Of a stretch of 64,000 nt of DNA, positions 34,277-43,115 are shown in pieces. Position numbers and translations under genes: made by a program. Position 1 is the stretch's first letter, and the number at the start of each line of letters is the position of its first letter. Source of the stretch: Caldilineaceae bacterium (lineage in GTDB: Bacteria > Chloroflexota > Anaerolineae > Caldilineales > Caldilineaceae); assembly GCA_018003515.1 (NCBI GenBank), contig JAGNDO010000005.1:1-64000 (forward strand). The letters are read 5' to 3'. Below the pieces are notes generated by a model. The model had not been told where the DNA came from. It searched no databases and was given only the letters and a program-made list of their open reading frames with translations.

Positions 34277-34304
34277 GGTGTGTGATCCTTGGGTGGGAGG
34301 GGGG

Positions 34305-34407
34305 TGGGAGATTAGGAGATTGAGAGATTAGGAGATTTCAGAGGTTGGGAAAGTGTCTGGCAATCCCCCCCAATCTCTCAATCTCCTAATCTCTCAATCT
34401 CTCAAAT
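34305..34407. repeat. Inverted-repeat spacer, GGAGATTA type
   Basis: The left arm (34305-34342) repeats gggagatta and ggagattga words. The right arm (34365-34407) repeats caatctc and ctaatctc, with a loop of about 22 bases (agaggttgggaaagtgtctgg) between. It fills the gap between the isomerase and Gfo/Idh genes and abuts the end of the latter. Confidence 0.85.
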
Positions 34408-35409
34408 CCGTTCTCGAATAAACCGATCCAACTCCACCACCTCACCCGTCTGGGCGGAGTGGTTGGCGGCCAGGGTGGCGGCGGTGGAGCGCAGGCCGTC
34501 CCGCAGGGTGGCGGTGACGTGGGACCGGTCGCCCGTGGCCACGGCGTTGATGAAGGCTTGGTCCACCCCGGCATGGAAGGGGCCGCTGTTGGCCCACTCC
34601 TCCACGCCGGATGGGGTGTAGTGGGCGGCGCCCTTGTCCGTCACCCGCACCAGGCGATCCCGCAGGGCGAAGTCGGCGGCGGGGCCGATCTGGATTTCGG
34701 GGAAGAGGCCATAGGTGCCGGCGCAGGTGCCCACGGCCCCACTTTTGAAGCGCATAGTGAGGGCATAGCCGTCCCAATTATCGAAGGTCGGCTCGAAGTT
34801 GACTTGGCGACGGCTGTAGGCGGCGTAGACCGTCTCGATCTCCCCGGCCAGCCCTTGGGCCACGTCGATCAAGTGAATGTTTTGGTCCACAATTTGACCC
34901 CCGGCTTGATGGCGGTCCCACATCCACGGGATGGGCGGACGGGTCCAATACCAGCGCAGGTTGATCATGGCGATGGGATCTTGGCCGATCAACTCCTGGG
35001 CCTTGAGATAACCGGGGCTGTAGCGCCAGTGGAAGGCCACGCAAACCAGGACGTCTTTGACCTCAGAGGCCCGCACCAGCCGACCGGCCGCAGCCAGATC
35101 CAGCTCCAAGGGCTTTTCAACAAAGATAGGCAGACCCGCATCCACACAATCCAGGGCTAGGGCGGCGTGGTTGAAAGTGGGGGTACAGATGTAGACGGCA
35201 TCCAAACTTTCCTGGGCCAGCATGGTTTGGTGATCCGTGTAGGCCCGACCGCCCCATTCGTCGGCCATGGCCTTGGCCTTTTCCGGGATCAGGTCACAGG
35301 CGGCCAGGATCTGGGCCTGTGCCTGGGTGCGCAAAATGCGGGCGTGGGTGTTGCCCATGCGCCCCGCGCCGATCAGACCGATGCGGAGGGGTGAGGTGGA
35401 CGCAGTCAT
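34402..35409 (-). CDS. Gfo/Idh/MocA-family oxidoreductase
   Basis: A 335-residue NAD(P)-dependent sugar or cyclitol dehydrogenase. The Rossmann motif is RIGLIGAGRMGNTHA (residues about 9-23), the family signature lysine is in IFVEKPLELD, and DQNIHLIDVAQGLAG carries the catalytic histidine region. The C-terminal beta-sheet domain has the usual length. It probably oxidises or epimerises the sugar imported by the neighbouring transporter. It starts two bases after the stop of the ROK regulator gene, so the two are translationally coupled. Confidence 0.9.
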   Translation of the reverse strand: MTASTSPLRIGLIGAGRMGNTHARILRTQAQAQILAACDLIPEKAKAMADEWGGRAYTDHQTMLAQESLDAVYICTPTFNHAALALDCVDAGLPIFVEKPLELDLAAAGRLVRASEVKDVLVCVAFHWRYSPGYLKAQELIGQDPIAMINLRWYWTRPPIPWMWDRHQAGGQIVDQNIHLIDVAQGLAGEIETVYAAYSRRQVNFEPTFDNWDGYALTMRFKSGAVGTCAGTYGLFPEIQIGPAADFALRDRLVRVTDKGAAHYTPSGVEEWANSGPFHAGVDQAFINAVATGDRSHVTATLRDGLRSTAATLAANHSAQTGEVVELDRFIRERI

Positions 35410-35411
35410 GG

Positions 35412-36674
35412 TCAAAACACCTTTCCGATCTGGGCAGGCAGACCGCCGGCCCCTTGGGCTTGGGCGCTGAAAAAGAAGGTGTCCAGCCCCAAGGCCACGG
35501 CCCCGGCTTCTCCGCTCTTATCACCAAAAGAAGCGGGCAGGATCGTGACCTGATCCCCCAGCCCGCCAAAGGCCCGGTCGCGGATGGTTTGGAGCAGGAC
35601 AGGGTGGAAGAGGTCAAAGCCGCTATCCAAGAGTCCGCCCAGGACGATCAACTGGGGGTTGAGGACGTTGACCAGGTTGGCCAGGGCGATGCCCATATAA
35701 AAGGCCCGGTCGGCCAGCATGGTTTTCAGGGCTGGGTGGCCGGCCCGGGCGGCGGCGAAGATGGCGCTGAGGGGGTCCAGCCCGGTCTGTTTGGCGGATT
35801 CCAGCACATCTGGGGCCAGGGGGCGGGCCAGGGCGATGATGGCCGGTTCGGAGACCAGGGTCTCCAGACAGCCGGTGTTGCCGCAACGGCACAGTTCCCC
35901 GCCCTGGGGCAGGATGGTCCAATGGCCGATCTCTCCGGCCCCATAGCCGGCCCCGCGATAGACCTGGCCATCCACCACCAGGCCAGCGCCCAGCCCCACC
36001 CGGCTATAGACAAAAGCCAACGCTTTGGCGTGCTTTCCCTGTCCAAAAAGGCTTTCGGCCAAGGCCATGCAGCGCACGTTGTTGTCCACCTGAACGGGCA
36101 GATGCAGACGGCGGGCCAGTTCGTCCCGCAGGGGCACGTTTCGCCAGCCCAAATTGGGGGCCAGAATGTTGATGCCTGTGGACTGTTCCACCAGGCCCGA
36201 GGCCCCCACGCCTACGCCCACCACTTGGGCCGCGGTTTCCGGGTGGGCGGCCAACATCTCGTTGACCGTGGCCGCCATGCGATCCAGGGTTTGATCCACG
36301 GGTTCGGCGGGCCGATGGGGCAGGGTGCGCTGATCGATCAGATGGGCGGCGAGATCGCCCAAGGCGAAGTAAAGGGTGCGCACGCCGATGTGGATGCCCA
36401 CGGCGTAGCGGCTGTCCGGGATCAACGCCAGGGCCAGGGGAGGCCGCCCCGCGCCCTCGGTGACGGCTTCCAGATCCGTGCCCACCTCGGCCAAGACCCC
36501 CTGGCCGATCAATTCCCCGGTCAGGTTGGTGACCGTGGTGGTGGAAAGCCCGGTGAGCCGGGCCAGCCGCACACGGGAGATCGGCTGACAGCGCAGGAGG
36601 GCCAGGAGTAGACGATGCAGATTGTGAGCCTTGATGGTCAGGGCATTGTGTCCGCCCTGGGGGTTCCTGACCAC
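35412..36674 (-). CDS. ROK-family transcriptional regulator (NagC/XylR type)
   Basis: A 420-residue repressor-like protein. A winged helix covers residues about 17-75 (ISRVRLARLTGLSTTTVTNLTGELIGQGVL). The sugar-kinase-like ROK fold follows with the zinc motif CRCGNTGCLET and GAGYGAGEIGHW. It would bind operator DNA when no sugar effector is bound. The start is GTG 36674, ten bases after aaagga. It is the first gene of the leftward carbohydrate operon and likely its regulator. Confidence 0.9.
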   Translation of the reverse strand: MVRNPQGGHNALTIKAHNLHRLLLALLRCQPISRVRLARLTGLSTTTVTNLTGELIGQGVLAEVGTDLEAVTEGAGRPPLALALIPDSRYAVGIHIGVRTLYFALGDLAAHLIDQRTLPHRPAEPVDQTLDRMAATVNEMLAAHPETAAQVVGVGVGASGLVEQSTGINILAPNLGWRNVPLRDELARRLHLPVQVDNNVRCMALAESLFGQGKHAKALAFVYSRVGLGAGLVVDGQVYRGAGYGAGEIGHWTILPQGGELCRCGNTGCLETLVSEPAIIALARPLAPDVLESAKQTGLDPLSAIFAAARAGHPALKTMLADRAFYMGIALANLVNVLNPQLIVLGGLLDSGFDLFHPVLLQTIRDRAFGGLGDQVTILPASFGDKSGEAGAVALGLDTFFFSAQAQGAGGLPAQIGKVF

Positions 36675-36712
36675 GTGGGGTGTTCCTTTAGGGTGGAGGG
36701 GTTGATTTGGGA

Positions 36713-36813
36713 TAATCGTTCACCCCCTCTGCCCCCCGGCCCCCAATTCTGGGGGAGGTGCTGGACAGTTCCCCCCAATGTTGGGGGCTAAGGGGGCGGA
36801 GGGTGAACGATTA
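36713..36813. repeat. 100-bp palindromic element, copy 2
   Basis: It begins taatcgttcacccc and ends gggtgaacgatta, a nearly perfect end-to-end palindrome. It is the inverted partner of 15683-15782 with only scattered differences. It lies in the 622-base gap between the divergent ROK and OppA-like genes, just upstream of the ROK start, so it may influence that promoter. Confidence 0.87.
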
Positions 36814-37296
36814 CGATTTGGGATCGTTTCATGGGGCGCTTAATTAATTCTTGTCGGGGATTAATTTAATACCCTGAGTATAGATCACTCAATCCGCCTT
36901 GTCAACCGGCAAAACGAGATGATAGAATTATCGAAATGAATCTACTGCAAAAACCTATCAAACCGCCGGGAACGCTGAGATCGCTGAGAATTCGCCGAGG
37001 AAAAGAAAGTCTTTTCTTTGAGATCTTTTTAATGACTACTTGCCATCTCCATCAAATCGGGGTATGATGTCTTATGCAACCTGCTTTGTCAGGTTGTGAG
37101 ATACCCTCCTCTTTCCAGCACCCGTTCAAGATCACCCAAGCAACAGTTGAATCCCCCGGTCTGTCCGGCCAGCGACTAATCCAGTCGCTTTTTGACGTTG
37201 TGCATCTCCTGCACGTTCTATCTGCTTGTCCTCACCCCATTACACAACATCCGGTTTTCTGGTCTGTCAATCAACATAACCAAAAGGAGCGAAACA
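36814..37296 (+). promoter_or_regulatory. Long leader and promoter region of the oppA-like gene
   Basis: TTGCCA at 37040-37045 and TATGAT at 37063-37068, 17 bases apart, form a good sigma-70-type promoter. Transcription would start near 37075, giving a leader of about 220 bases. Early in the leader CAACCTG (37078-37084) pairs with CAGGTTG (37091-37097). I recognise no riboswitch class. A ribosome binding site, aaaagga, lies at 37282-37288. The AT-rich stretch 36840-37035 has no gene; a weaker TTGTCA/TAGAAT pair lies near 36900. Confidence 0.65.
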
Positions 37297-38982
37297 ATGA
37301 AGTTTAGATTTCCACTGTTGTCCATCGTCGTATTGCTTGTCTTGATCTTGGGGGCTTGCGCAGCGCCCGCTGCCGCCCCGGCCGCACCCGCCGCCGAAGC
37401 CCCAGCGGTTGTTGCCCCAGCCGCCGAAGCACCCGCCGCCCCGGCCATGCCCGAACGGTCCGGCGGCACCTTGCGTATGGCCATCCGGGCCGCTGACATT
37501 TCGAGTCTGGATCCCCACTTTGCCACCACCACCCAGGATCGGGCCGTGGTTGACATGATCTTCAACGCTTTGGTGCGCTACACCCCCGGTGACAGCTCGA
37601 CCTTTGAGGCTGACTTGTCTGAAAATCTGCCCGAACCGGAGATGATGGATGGCAAGCAGGTATGGACCTTTAACCTGCGCCACGGGGTGATGTGCCACGC
37701 CACGGACGCCGTGCCCGCCTATGAATTGACCAGCGCCGACGTGGTCTGGTCCTTGAGCAAGTCGGCCAACACGGATACTTCCGCCTACGCCGGCGAGTAC
37801 ACGGGCATGAGCTTTGAGGCTGTTGATCCCTACACGGTCAAGATCAGCCTGGAGACGCCTCTGTCCAAGATCCTCTTCTACCCCAAGGTGGTCAACTACT
37901 CCGGCGGCTTCATCATCTGCCAAAAGGGTGCCGAGGGCATGACCCCCGAAGAGTTGAAGACCCACCCCACGGGCACAGGCCCCTTTATGTTCAAGAGCTA
38001 TAACACCCAGGAAAAGGTTGAGTTGGTGGCCAACGACGCCTATTTCCGGGGCATGCCTGAATTGGACGGCGTCACCATCAGCTATATCGCCGACCTGAAC
38101 AGCGTGGAACTGGGTCTGCGCAGCGGTGAGTTGGATGTGATCAACGGCACCACGGACCAGATCTGGGTAGATAAGATGACCGGCGTGGATGGCATCACAG
38201 TGGATGTCTTCGGCCCCGGCGAAGTGGCGACCCTGCACTTCAACCAGAACGTGCCCCCCCTGGATGACATCCGGGTGCGCCAGGCCATTGCCTATGCCCT
38301 GGATCGAGAAGAGTTCCTGGCCCTGGTGGGCGAGAAGGTGGCCGGAAATGTCTATTCCCCCGTACCCGCCAACTTCCTGCCTGGCGGTCTGACCCAGGAA
38401 GAGGTCAGCGGTATGGGACTTGAGTACGCCTATGATGAAGCTAAGGCCAAGGCACTGCTGGCCGAGGCTGGCCTGGCCGACGGCTTTACCTTGGACATGA
38501 TTACCTCCGAGATGACCGGCTATCAGGTACTCTATCAATCCATGCAGGCTCAGTTGGCCAAGGTTGGTATCAATATCAACTTGCAGGTGGTCGACCACTC
38601 CAGCATGCACAGCACCATCCGCGCCGACGCCAATCCCATCGTGATCTACATCGCCTGGCGGCCCAATGCGGATGTCTTCCTGACCCGCTTCTTCCACTCA
38701 GCCTCGATCGTGGTGACCGGAGCCAAGCCCGACACCAACTTCGCCCACTACGACAAGATCGACGGGCTGATCGAAGGCGCTCGGGCCGAGCAAGATCCGG
38801 CCAAGCAGGTGGAGTTGTGGAAGGAAGCCCAGGTCCAGATCCTGACGGATATGGTTGCCTTCCCCATCCAATACCAAAGCCAAGTCTACGCCCGCTCCAC
38901 CGCGGTGGACTTCGGCCATGAACTCAAGTCGGTCCTGGCCCTCTATCCGGGCATCGACGAGACCACGAAGTTGATGAAGTAA
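37297..38982 (+). CDS. Peptide/opine-type ABC transporter binding lipoprotein
   Basis: A 561-residue family 5 solute-binding protein (OppA/DppA type). The signal peptide ends in a lipobox LGAC with Cys21 and is followed by an Ala/Pro-rich linker. GGTLRMAIRAADISSLDPHF opens the mature fold, TLRFNQNVPP-like and RQAIAYALDREEF motifs follow. It binds peptides, amino-acid conjugates or similar compounds outside the membrane. ATG 37297 is preferred over an upstream read because of aaaagga and the signal peptide. It heads an operon with two permeases and amino-acid-oxidising enzymes. Confidence 0.92.
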   Translation: MKFRFPLLSIVVLLVLILGACAAPAAAPAAPAAEAPAVVAPAAEAPAAPAMPERSGGTLRMAIRAADISSLDPHFATTTQDRAVVDMIFNALVRYTPGDSSTFEADLSENLPEPEMMDGKQVWTFNLRHGVMCHATDAVPAYELTSADVVWSLSKSANTDTSAYAGEYTGMSFEAVDPYTVKISLETPLSKILFYPKVVNYSGGFIICQKGAEGMTPEELKTHPTGTGPFMFKSYNTQEKVELVANDAYFRGMPELDGVTISYIADLNSVELGLRSGELDVINGTTDQIWVDKMTGVDGITVDVFGPGEVATLHFNQNVPPLDDIRVRQAIAYALDREEFLALVGEKVAGNVYSPVPANFLPGGLTQEEVSGMGLEYAYDEAKAKALLAEAGLADGFTLDMITSEMTGYQVLYQSMQAQLAKVGININLQVVDHSSMHSTIRADANPIVIYIAWRPNADVFLTRFFHSASIVVTGAKPDTNFAHYDKIDGLIEGARAEQDPAKQVELWKEAQVQILTDMVAFPIQYQSQVYARSTAVDFGHELKSVLALYPGIDETTKLMK

Positions 38983-38983
38983 A

Positions 38984-39061
38984 TCTTGAGATTGAGTGAT
39001 TAAGAGATTGGGAGATTGCACCGTCGCAATCTCCCAATCTCCCAATCTCCCAATCTCTCAG
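38984..39061. repeat. Inverted-repeat spacer, GGGAGATT type
   Basis: The left arm (cttgagattgagtgattaagag and gggagattg) is mirrored by four caatctcc words at 39026-39061 around a gcaccgtc loop. It begins one base after the binding-protein stop and precedes the permease gene, the place where binding-protein mRNA hairpins are usual. Confidence 0.85.
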
Positions 39062-39118
39062 TCCCACCCCCCTGACGGCCCAAACCCCATCCACCGCCAA
39101 CGATAGGTCGCACAATCC

Positions 39119-40060
39119 ATGTTTCGATACATTCTGCGTCGGCTGCTTTTGACCATTCCCGTCTTTTTGGGCGTACTCACCATCGTCTTCTTTGTGGTGC
39201 GTGTCATCCCCGGCGACCCGGCCACCGCGGCCCTGGGGGACTACGCGTCCAAGGATGCGGTCGAGGCCCTGCGGGAGACCATGGGACTCAACGAGCCTCT
39301 GCTGGTGCAGTACGGCACCTTCTTGCTGGATCTGGCCAAGGGGGACTTTGGCAACTCCATGATCACGGGCAAGCCCATTAAAGAGCAGATCGCCCGGGTG
39401 TTGCCCTATTCCCTGGAACTGACCCTGCTCTCCATCCTGATCGGGATTGTGCTGGGGGTGCCCACGGGGATCTATACCGCCACCCACCGCAACCGCTTGC
39501 CCGACTATGTGGGCCGGGTGCTTTCTTTGGCCGGGCTGTCTATCCCGGCCTTCTATTTGGGCATCCTCTTTATGCTGCTCTTTGCCGTGGAACTGGGCTG
39601 GCTGCCGGCGGTGGGCGGTGGCGAAATCAGCGATTTCAAGGACAACTTTTCCCACCTGATCTTGCCCTCCCTCACCCTGGGGTTGGTGATGACTGCGTCC
39701 GTGGCCCGCCTCTCCCGTTCGGCCATGCTCAACGTACTCAGCCAGGACTATGTGCGCACGGCCCGGGCCAAGGGGCTGAGTGAGCGGGCCGTCCTTTTGG
39801 GTCATGCCCTGCGCTCGGCCCTGATCCCCATCGTCTCCCTCTCCGGCATCTGGGCCGTCAGCCTGATCGGTGACTCGGTGACAACCGAGGTGGTCTTCGC
39901 CCGGCCCGGTCTGGGCAAGATGATGGTGGGGGCAATTTTGCAGCGGGACTATACGGCGTTGCAATCCATTATGGTGATCTACACCGGGTTCGTGGTGGTA
40001 ATCAACCTGCTCACGGATCTGATCTACGGCCTGGTCGATCCGCGTATTCGGCATAATTAG
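39119..40060 (+). CDS. ABC transporter permease (DppB/OppB type)
   Basis: A 313-residue permease. An N-terminal helix (YILRRLLLTIPVFLGVLTIVFFVV) precedes VIPGDPA, and six helices are predicted. The EAA-type loop is YVRTARAKGLSERAVLLGHALRSALIPI. The C-terminus GLVDPRIRHN is characteristic of DppB. It forms the channel with the partner at 40328. A weak ribosome site precedes ATG 39119. Confidence 0.93.
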   Translation: MFRYILRRLLLTIPVFLGVLTIVFFVVRVIPGDPATAALGDYASKDAVEALRETMGLNEPLLVQYGTFLLDLAKGDFGNSMITGKPIKEQIARVLPYSLELTLLSILIGIVLGVPTGIYTATHRNRLPDYVGRVLSLAGLSIPAFYLGILFMLLFAVELGWLPAVGGGEISDFKDNFSHLILPSLTLGLVMTASVARLSRSAMLNVLSQDYVRTARAKGLSERAVLLGHALRSALIPIVSLSGIWAVSLIGDSVTTEVVFARPGLGKMMVGAILQRDYTALQSIMVIYTGFVVVINLLTDLIYGLVDPRIRHN

Positions 40061-40143
40061 GGGAGTGGGGATTGGGGAGTGGGGATTAGGAGATTGGGCG
40101 ACGACTCAACTCAATCTCCCAATCCCCAATCCCTACTCCCCAA
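40060..40143. repeat. Inverted-repeat spacer, GGGGATTG/GGAGTGG type
   Basis: The left arm (ggggagtggggattgggg and further words, 40060-40098) and right arm (caatctcccaatccccaatc and ctactccccaa, 40111-40143) mirror each other around a gacgactcaa loop. A further copy of right-arm words (taatccccactccccaatcc) lies at 40290-40309, after the CCACAAAG-type spacer, as if the second spacer had been inserted into the first. Confidence 0.8.
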
Positions 40144-40167
40144 CCTGGCCTAGCCAGAACCAAAAAG

Positions 40168-40250
40168 ATTTACCACAAAGATCACAGAGAACACAAAGAT
40201 TTCAAAAGAATAAATCCCTCTTTGTGTTCTTTGTGTCCTTTGTGGTAAAA
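40168..40250. repeat. Inverted-repeat spacer, CCACAAAG type
   Basis: The left arm tttaccacaaagatcacag with agaacacaaagat is mirrored by tctttgtgttctttgtgt and cctttgtggtaaa around an AT-rich loop (ttcaaaagaataaatccc). It is the only copy of this word family in the window, lying between the two permease genes. Confidence 0.85.
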
Positions 40251-40327
40251 ATTCTTGCACAAAAAACAAGGATTTCGCTGGTTAGGTACTAATCCCCACT
40301 CCCCAATCCCAGAAAGGCGTCCTGCCC

Positions 40328-41230
40328 ATGACCCAAGAAGATCTCGCCGCCACACCCGCCGCCGGAAAAGACGAGCCGGTTCTGCGCATCCGCAGCCAGC
40401 GCAAGCGGCTGATCCGCACCTTTATGCGCAACCGGGCCGCGGTCTTTGGGCTGGTGCTGGTCCTCATCATCGTCCTCTTGGCCGCGGCCGCGCCCCTGAT
40501 CACCAGCCGGGATCCTATGGAACAGAACGCCCGCATGCGCATGCAGCCGCCGGACAGCGAATACATCTTGGGTCACGACACCTTTGGCCGGGATGTGTAC
40601 GCCCGCATCGTCTATGCCGGGCGCATTTCGCTGATCGTGGGGGTGGTCTCTGTGTTGTTGGGGGGGGCAACCGGCACCATTTTGGGGTTGGCGGCCGGGT
40701 ATTCGGGGGGCAAGACCGAAACCGTGATCATGCGTTTTGTGGATATTTTGATGGCCTTCCCCAGTCTGCTCTTGGGGTTGACCGTGCTGGCCGTCCTGGG
40801 TGCCGGCGTGGGCAAGATGATCATCGCCATCGGGTTGATGCTTGCGCCCTCCTTTGCGCGCGTGGTGCATGGGGCGGCGCTGACCATCAAATACAATGAT
40901 TATGTCGAAGCGGCCCGCTCCATCGGCTCGTCCAACTTCCGCATCATCCGCAGCCACGTGCTGCCCAACCTGATGGGCGAAATCGTGGTCCTGGGCAGCC
41001 TGCTCACCGCCTCGGCCATCCGCGTCGAGGCCAACCTGAGCTTCATCGGTCTGGGCGTCTCCCCGCCCACCCCCACCTGGGGCAACATGATCCGGGACGG
41101 CGTGCCCAATCTGATCAACGCCCCCTGGCTCTCCATCTTCCCCGGCCTGGCGATTTTGGTCACCGTGCTGGCCTTCAACCTGTTGGGCGACGGTCTGCGA
41201 GATGTGCTGGATCCCAAACTGCAAGAGTAA
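40328..41230 (+). CDS. ABC transporter permease (DppC/OppC type)
   Basis: A 300-residue permease with a basic cytoplasmic N-terminus (RIRSQRKRLIRTFMRNRAAVFGL) and six helices. The extracellular segment LGHDTFGRDVYARIVYAGRISL, the EAA loop YVEAARSIGSSNFRIIRSHVLPN, and the GDGLRDVLDPKLQ end all match DppC. It partners the DppB protein. No DppD/DppF ATPase gene follows; the next gene is an enzyme. Confidence 0.93.
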   Translation: MTQEDLAATPAAGKDEPVLRIRSQRKRLIRTFMRNRAAVFGLVLVLIIVLLAAAAPLITSRDPMEQNARMRMQPPDSEYILGHDTFGRDVYARIVYAGRISLIVGVVSVLLGGATGTILGLAAGYSGGKTETVIMRFVDILMAFPSLLLGLTVLAVLGAGVGKMIIAIGLMLAPSFARVVHGAALTIKYNDYVEAARSIGSSNFRIIRSHVLPNLMGEIVVLGSLLTASAIRVEANLSFIGLGVSPPTPTWGNMIRDGVPNLINAPWLSIFPGLAILVTVLAFNLLGDGLRDVLDPKLQE

Positions 41231-41242
41231 GACAAGCGAACA

Positions 41243-41346
41243 AATAGAACACGGATTGGACGGATGAGACGGATCAAAACGGATTTTTAAAGATCTTTTT
41301 TTGATCCGTTTTGATCTGTTCGATCCGTCCAATCCGTGTTCTATTT
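41243..41346. repeat. Inverted-repeat spacer, ACGGATTG type
   Basis: The left arm aaatagaacacggattggac with further cggat words to 41288 is mirrored by tttgatccgttttgatctg and gatccgtccaatccgtgttctattttt. It lies between the DppC-type permease gene and the alanine-dehydrogenase-like gene. The T-run at its end could give termination. Confidence 0.87.
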
Positions 41347-41367
41347 TTTAGAAAGCCATGAACGATC

Positions 41368-42489
41368 ATGACTCAAAGAGTGACCATTGGCCTGCCCCGC
41401 ATGCGGGCGGAGGTTGGGGAACGCCGGGATTTTTTGCCCGATTTTGTGGCCATGTTGATCCAGGCCGGGGCGGATGTCGTGGTGGAGGCCGGCGTCGGCG
41501 CGGGGATGAGGCTGGACGTGGACGCCTATACCCAGGCCGCCCCCGGTGTGATCTTCGGCAGCCACGCCGACGCCTATGCCCAGGATGTGGTGCTGGTTCT
41601 GCGCTGCCCGGATGACGCCGATCTTCGACTCATGCGCCCTGATGCCTGCCTCATGTCCATGCTCCACTATCATACTCGACCGCAACGGGTGGCTTTTTTG
41701 CGACAACTGGATGTAGAGGCCATCTCCCTGGATTCCCTGCAAAACGACCGGGGCCAGCGGGTCATGCAGAACTTCCGAGCCGTGGCATGGAACGGGGTGG
41801 AGGCAGCCTTTCATGTTTTGTTGAAAAACTTCCCGGCCCCGGGTCTGGAAAGTCCCCGGCGGCGGCCAGTCCGGGCCATCCTTTTGGGGGCCGGGGCCTT
41901 GGGGAGCGTGGTGGTACAGGCCGTGGTGCGCTATGGGGATATGGATCTCTGGAAGCGGCTGGCCGGGGCCGGCGTGCCCGGTGTCCAACTCACCGTGGTG
42001 GATTTTGACGTCACCCGACACGAAGCCACCATGCACGGCATCCTGGCCGAATGCGACCTGCTCATCGACGCCACCCAACGCCCGGACCCCAGCCGCCCGG
42101 TGATCCCCAACGCCTGGGTCGGCCTCATGCCCGACCACGCCGTGCTGTTGGATCTGGCCGTAGATCCGTATAATTGTGATAGCAATCCGCCCGCGCTCAA
42201 GGGCATCGAAGGCGTGGTCGGCGGTAGCCTGGACCAATACATCTTCGCCCCGGATGACCCAGCTTTCGACGCTCTGCCCGCCTGCGTGGACAGTACGCAC
42301 CGGCGCTGGTCGGTCTCGTGCTATTCCTGGCCCGGTGTGCATCCTCGCCCGTGCATGGAGCTTTACGCCGAACAGCTCACGCCGTTGATGCAGGCGTTGA
42401 TCCGGGCCGGGGGACCAAGGGGAATCGATCCACAAGGCCCCGCCGAACACCGGGCGCTGTCACGGGCCATGCTTTCGCGGTACGTTTAG
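41368..42489 (+). CDS. Alanine dehydrogenase/saccharopine dehydrogenase-like protein
   Basis: A 373-residue protein. The N-terminal domain resembles AlaDH/PNT and lysine-pathway dehydrogenases (IGLPRMRAEVGERRDFLP, MLHYHTRPQRVAFL). A Rossmann segment AILLGAGALGSVVVQAVVRYG (residues about 171-191) follows, then LLIDATQRPDPSRPVIPN. It probably binds NAD(P) and acts on an amino acid or its conjugate; the exact reaction is unknown. It lies between the permease genes and a three-part amino-acid or opine dehydrogenase, suggesting it works on the same imported compound. ATG 41368 lies in another frame from an ATG ten bases upstream. Confidence 0.75.
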   Translation: MTQRVTIGLPRMRAEVGERRDFLPDFVAMLIQAGADVVVEAGVGAGMRLDVDAYTQAAPGVIFGSHADAYAQDVVLVLRCPDDADLRLMRPDACLMSMLHYHTRPQRVAFLRQLDVEAISLDSLQNDRGQRVMQNFRAVAWNGVEAAFHVLLKNFPAPGLESPRRRPVRAILLGAGALGSVVVQAVVRYGDMDLWKRLAGAGVPGVQLTVVDFDVTRHEATMHGILAECDLLIDATQRPDPSRPVIPNAWVGLMPDHAVLLDLAVDPYNCDSNPPALKGIEGVVGGSLDQYIFAPDDPAFDALPACVDSTHRRWSVSCYSWPGVHPRPCMELYAEQLTPLMQALIRAGGPRGIDPQGPAEHRALSRAMLSRYV

Positions 42490-42520
42490 TACACATCGGC
42501 AAATAGGTCCAGGAAAAGAC

Positions 42521-42615
42521 CGCTCTAGCCAGGTCCGTGACCTGGCGGGTCGACACGGGATATCCGAGCGATCCATTCGTCAACCCGCCGGTCACGGACC
42601 GGCTACGAGCGTAAG
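42521..42615. repeat. 95-bp palindromic element, copy 1
   Basis: Outer gctctagcc and ggctacgagc ends enclose ccgtgacctggcgggt and acccgccggtcacgg arms around a central cgacacgggatatccgag segment. The copy at 59443-59537 is the same in orientation and almost the same base for base. It lies in the 345-base gap between 42490 and 42833, which otherwise holds only TTTTGCCT-type words (42758-42795) and the ribosome site aaaggag. Confidence 0.88.
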
Positions 42616-42757
42616 AGTCCCCAGCGTTGTTACCACCGATCTGGGCTAAACTTTTTTTCACCGACCAAGCCCCCCTCCCAGCCTCCCCCAGGTTTCGATA
42701 CGACCACGCTGCCTACTCAACCCAAGGATTAGGGGAGAAGCAGATTGGTGGCAACCC

Positions 42758-42795
42758 AACACCCCTTTTGCACTTTGCCTTTTGCCTTTTGCTTT
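42758..42795. repeat. Single-arm word repeat, TTTTGCCT type
   Basis: A run of cttttgc and ctttgcc words without a mirrored arm, 40 bases before the ferredoxin-domain gene. It matches 12573-12606 and the complement of 24069-24103. Confidence 0.7.
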
Positions 42796-42833
42796 TCCCA
42801 CCTCCCCCTTCCACCTCCACAAAGGAGCCGACT

Positions 42834-43115
42834 ATGGACACACTCCGCACCCCGCTTGTTTCCACCCGTGGCGAGGCCTTTGACATCTTTGTCGATGGCC
42901 AGCCCATGACTGCCTTTCCCGGCGAGACGATTGCCGGGGTGCTGCTGGAGGCGGGCCGCCGATCCTGGCGGCGCACCCCTGGCGGCAAGCCAAGGGGCCT
43001 CTTCTGCGGCATCGGCACCTGCTTCGACTGCACCCTCACCGTCAACGACACCCCCTACGTGCGCGCCTGCCAAACCCTGGCCCAGCCGGGGATGGTGGTG
43101 ATCACAACAAAATAG
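42834..43115 (+). CDS. [2Fe-2S] subunit of a three-part amino-acid/opine dehydrogenase
   Basis: A 93-residue Fer2_4-type ferredoxin domain with the cysteine pattern FCGIGTCFDCTL and a later RACQT, enough for one plant-type [2Fe-2S] cluster. Family relatives are HcnA and the small subunit of opine, proline and hydroxyproline dehydrogenases, and the N-terminal part of sarcosine oxidase alpha. It would carry electrons between the FAD subunits encoded next. ATG 42834 follows aaaggag. Its stop codon TAG is the first word of the spacer repeat that follows. Confidence 0.88.
   Translation: MDTLRTPLVSTRGEAFDIFVDGQPMTAFPGETIAGVLLEAGRRSWRRTPGGKPRGLFCGIGTCFDCTLTVNDTPYVRACQTLAQPGMVVITTK

Noticed and set aside
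36820-37060. Small RNA or tRNA in the divergent ROK-oppA gap
   Set aside because: No cloverleaf, no T-loop GTTCRA pattern and no terminator suited to a small RNA were found.
37069-37296. Riboswitch in the long oppA leader
   Set aside because: Only a seven-pair hairpin was found; no conserved riboswitch core that I know is visible.
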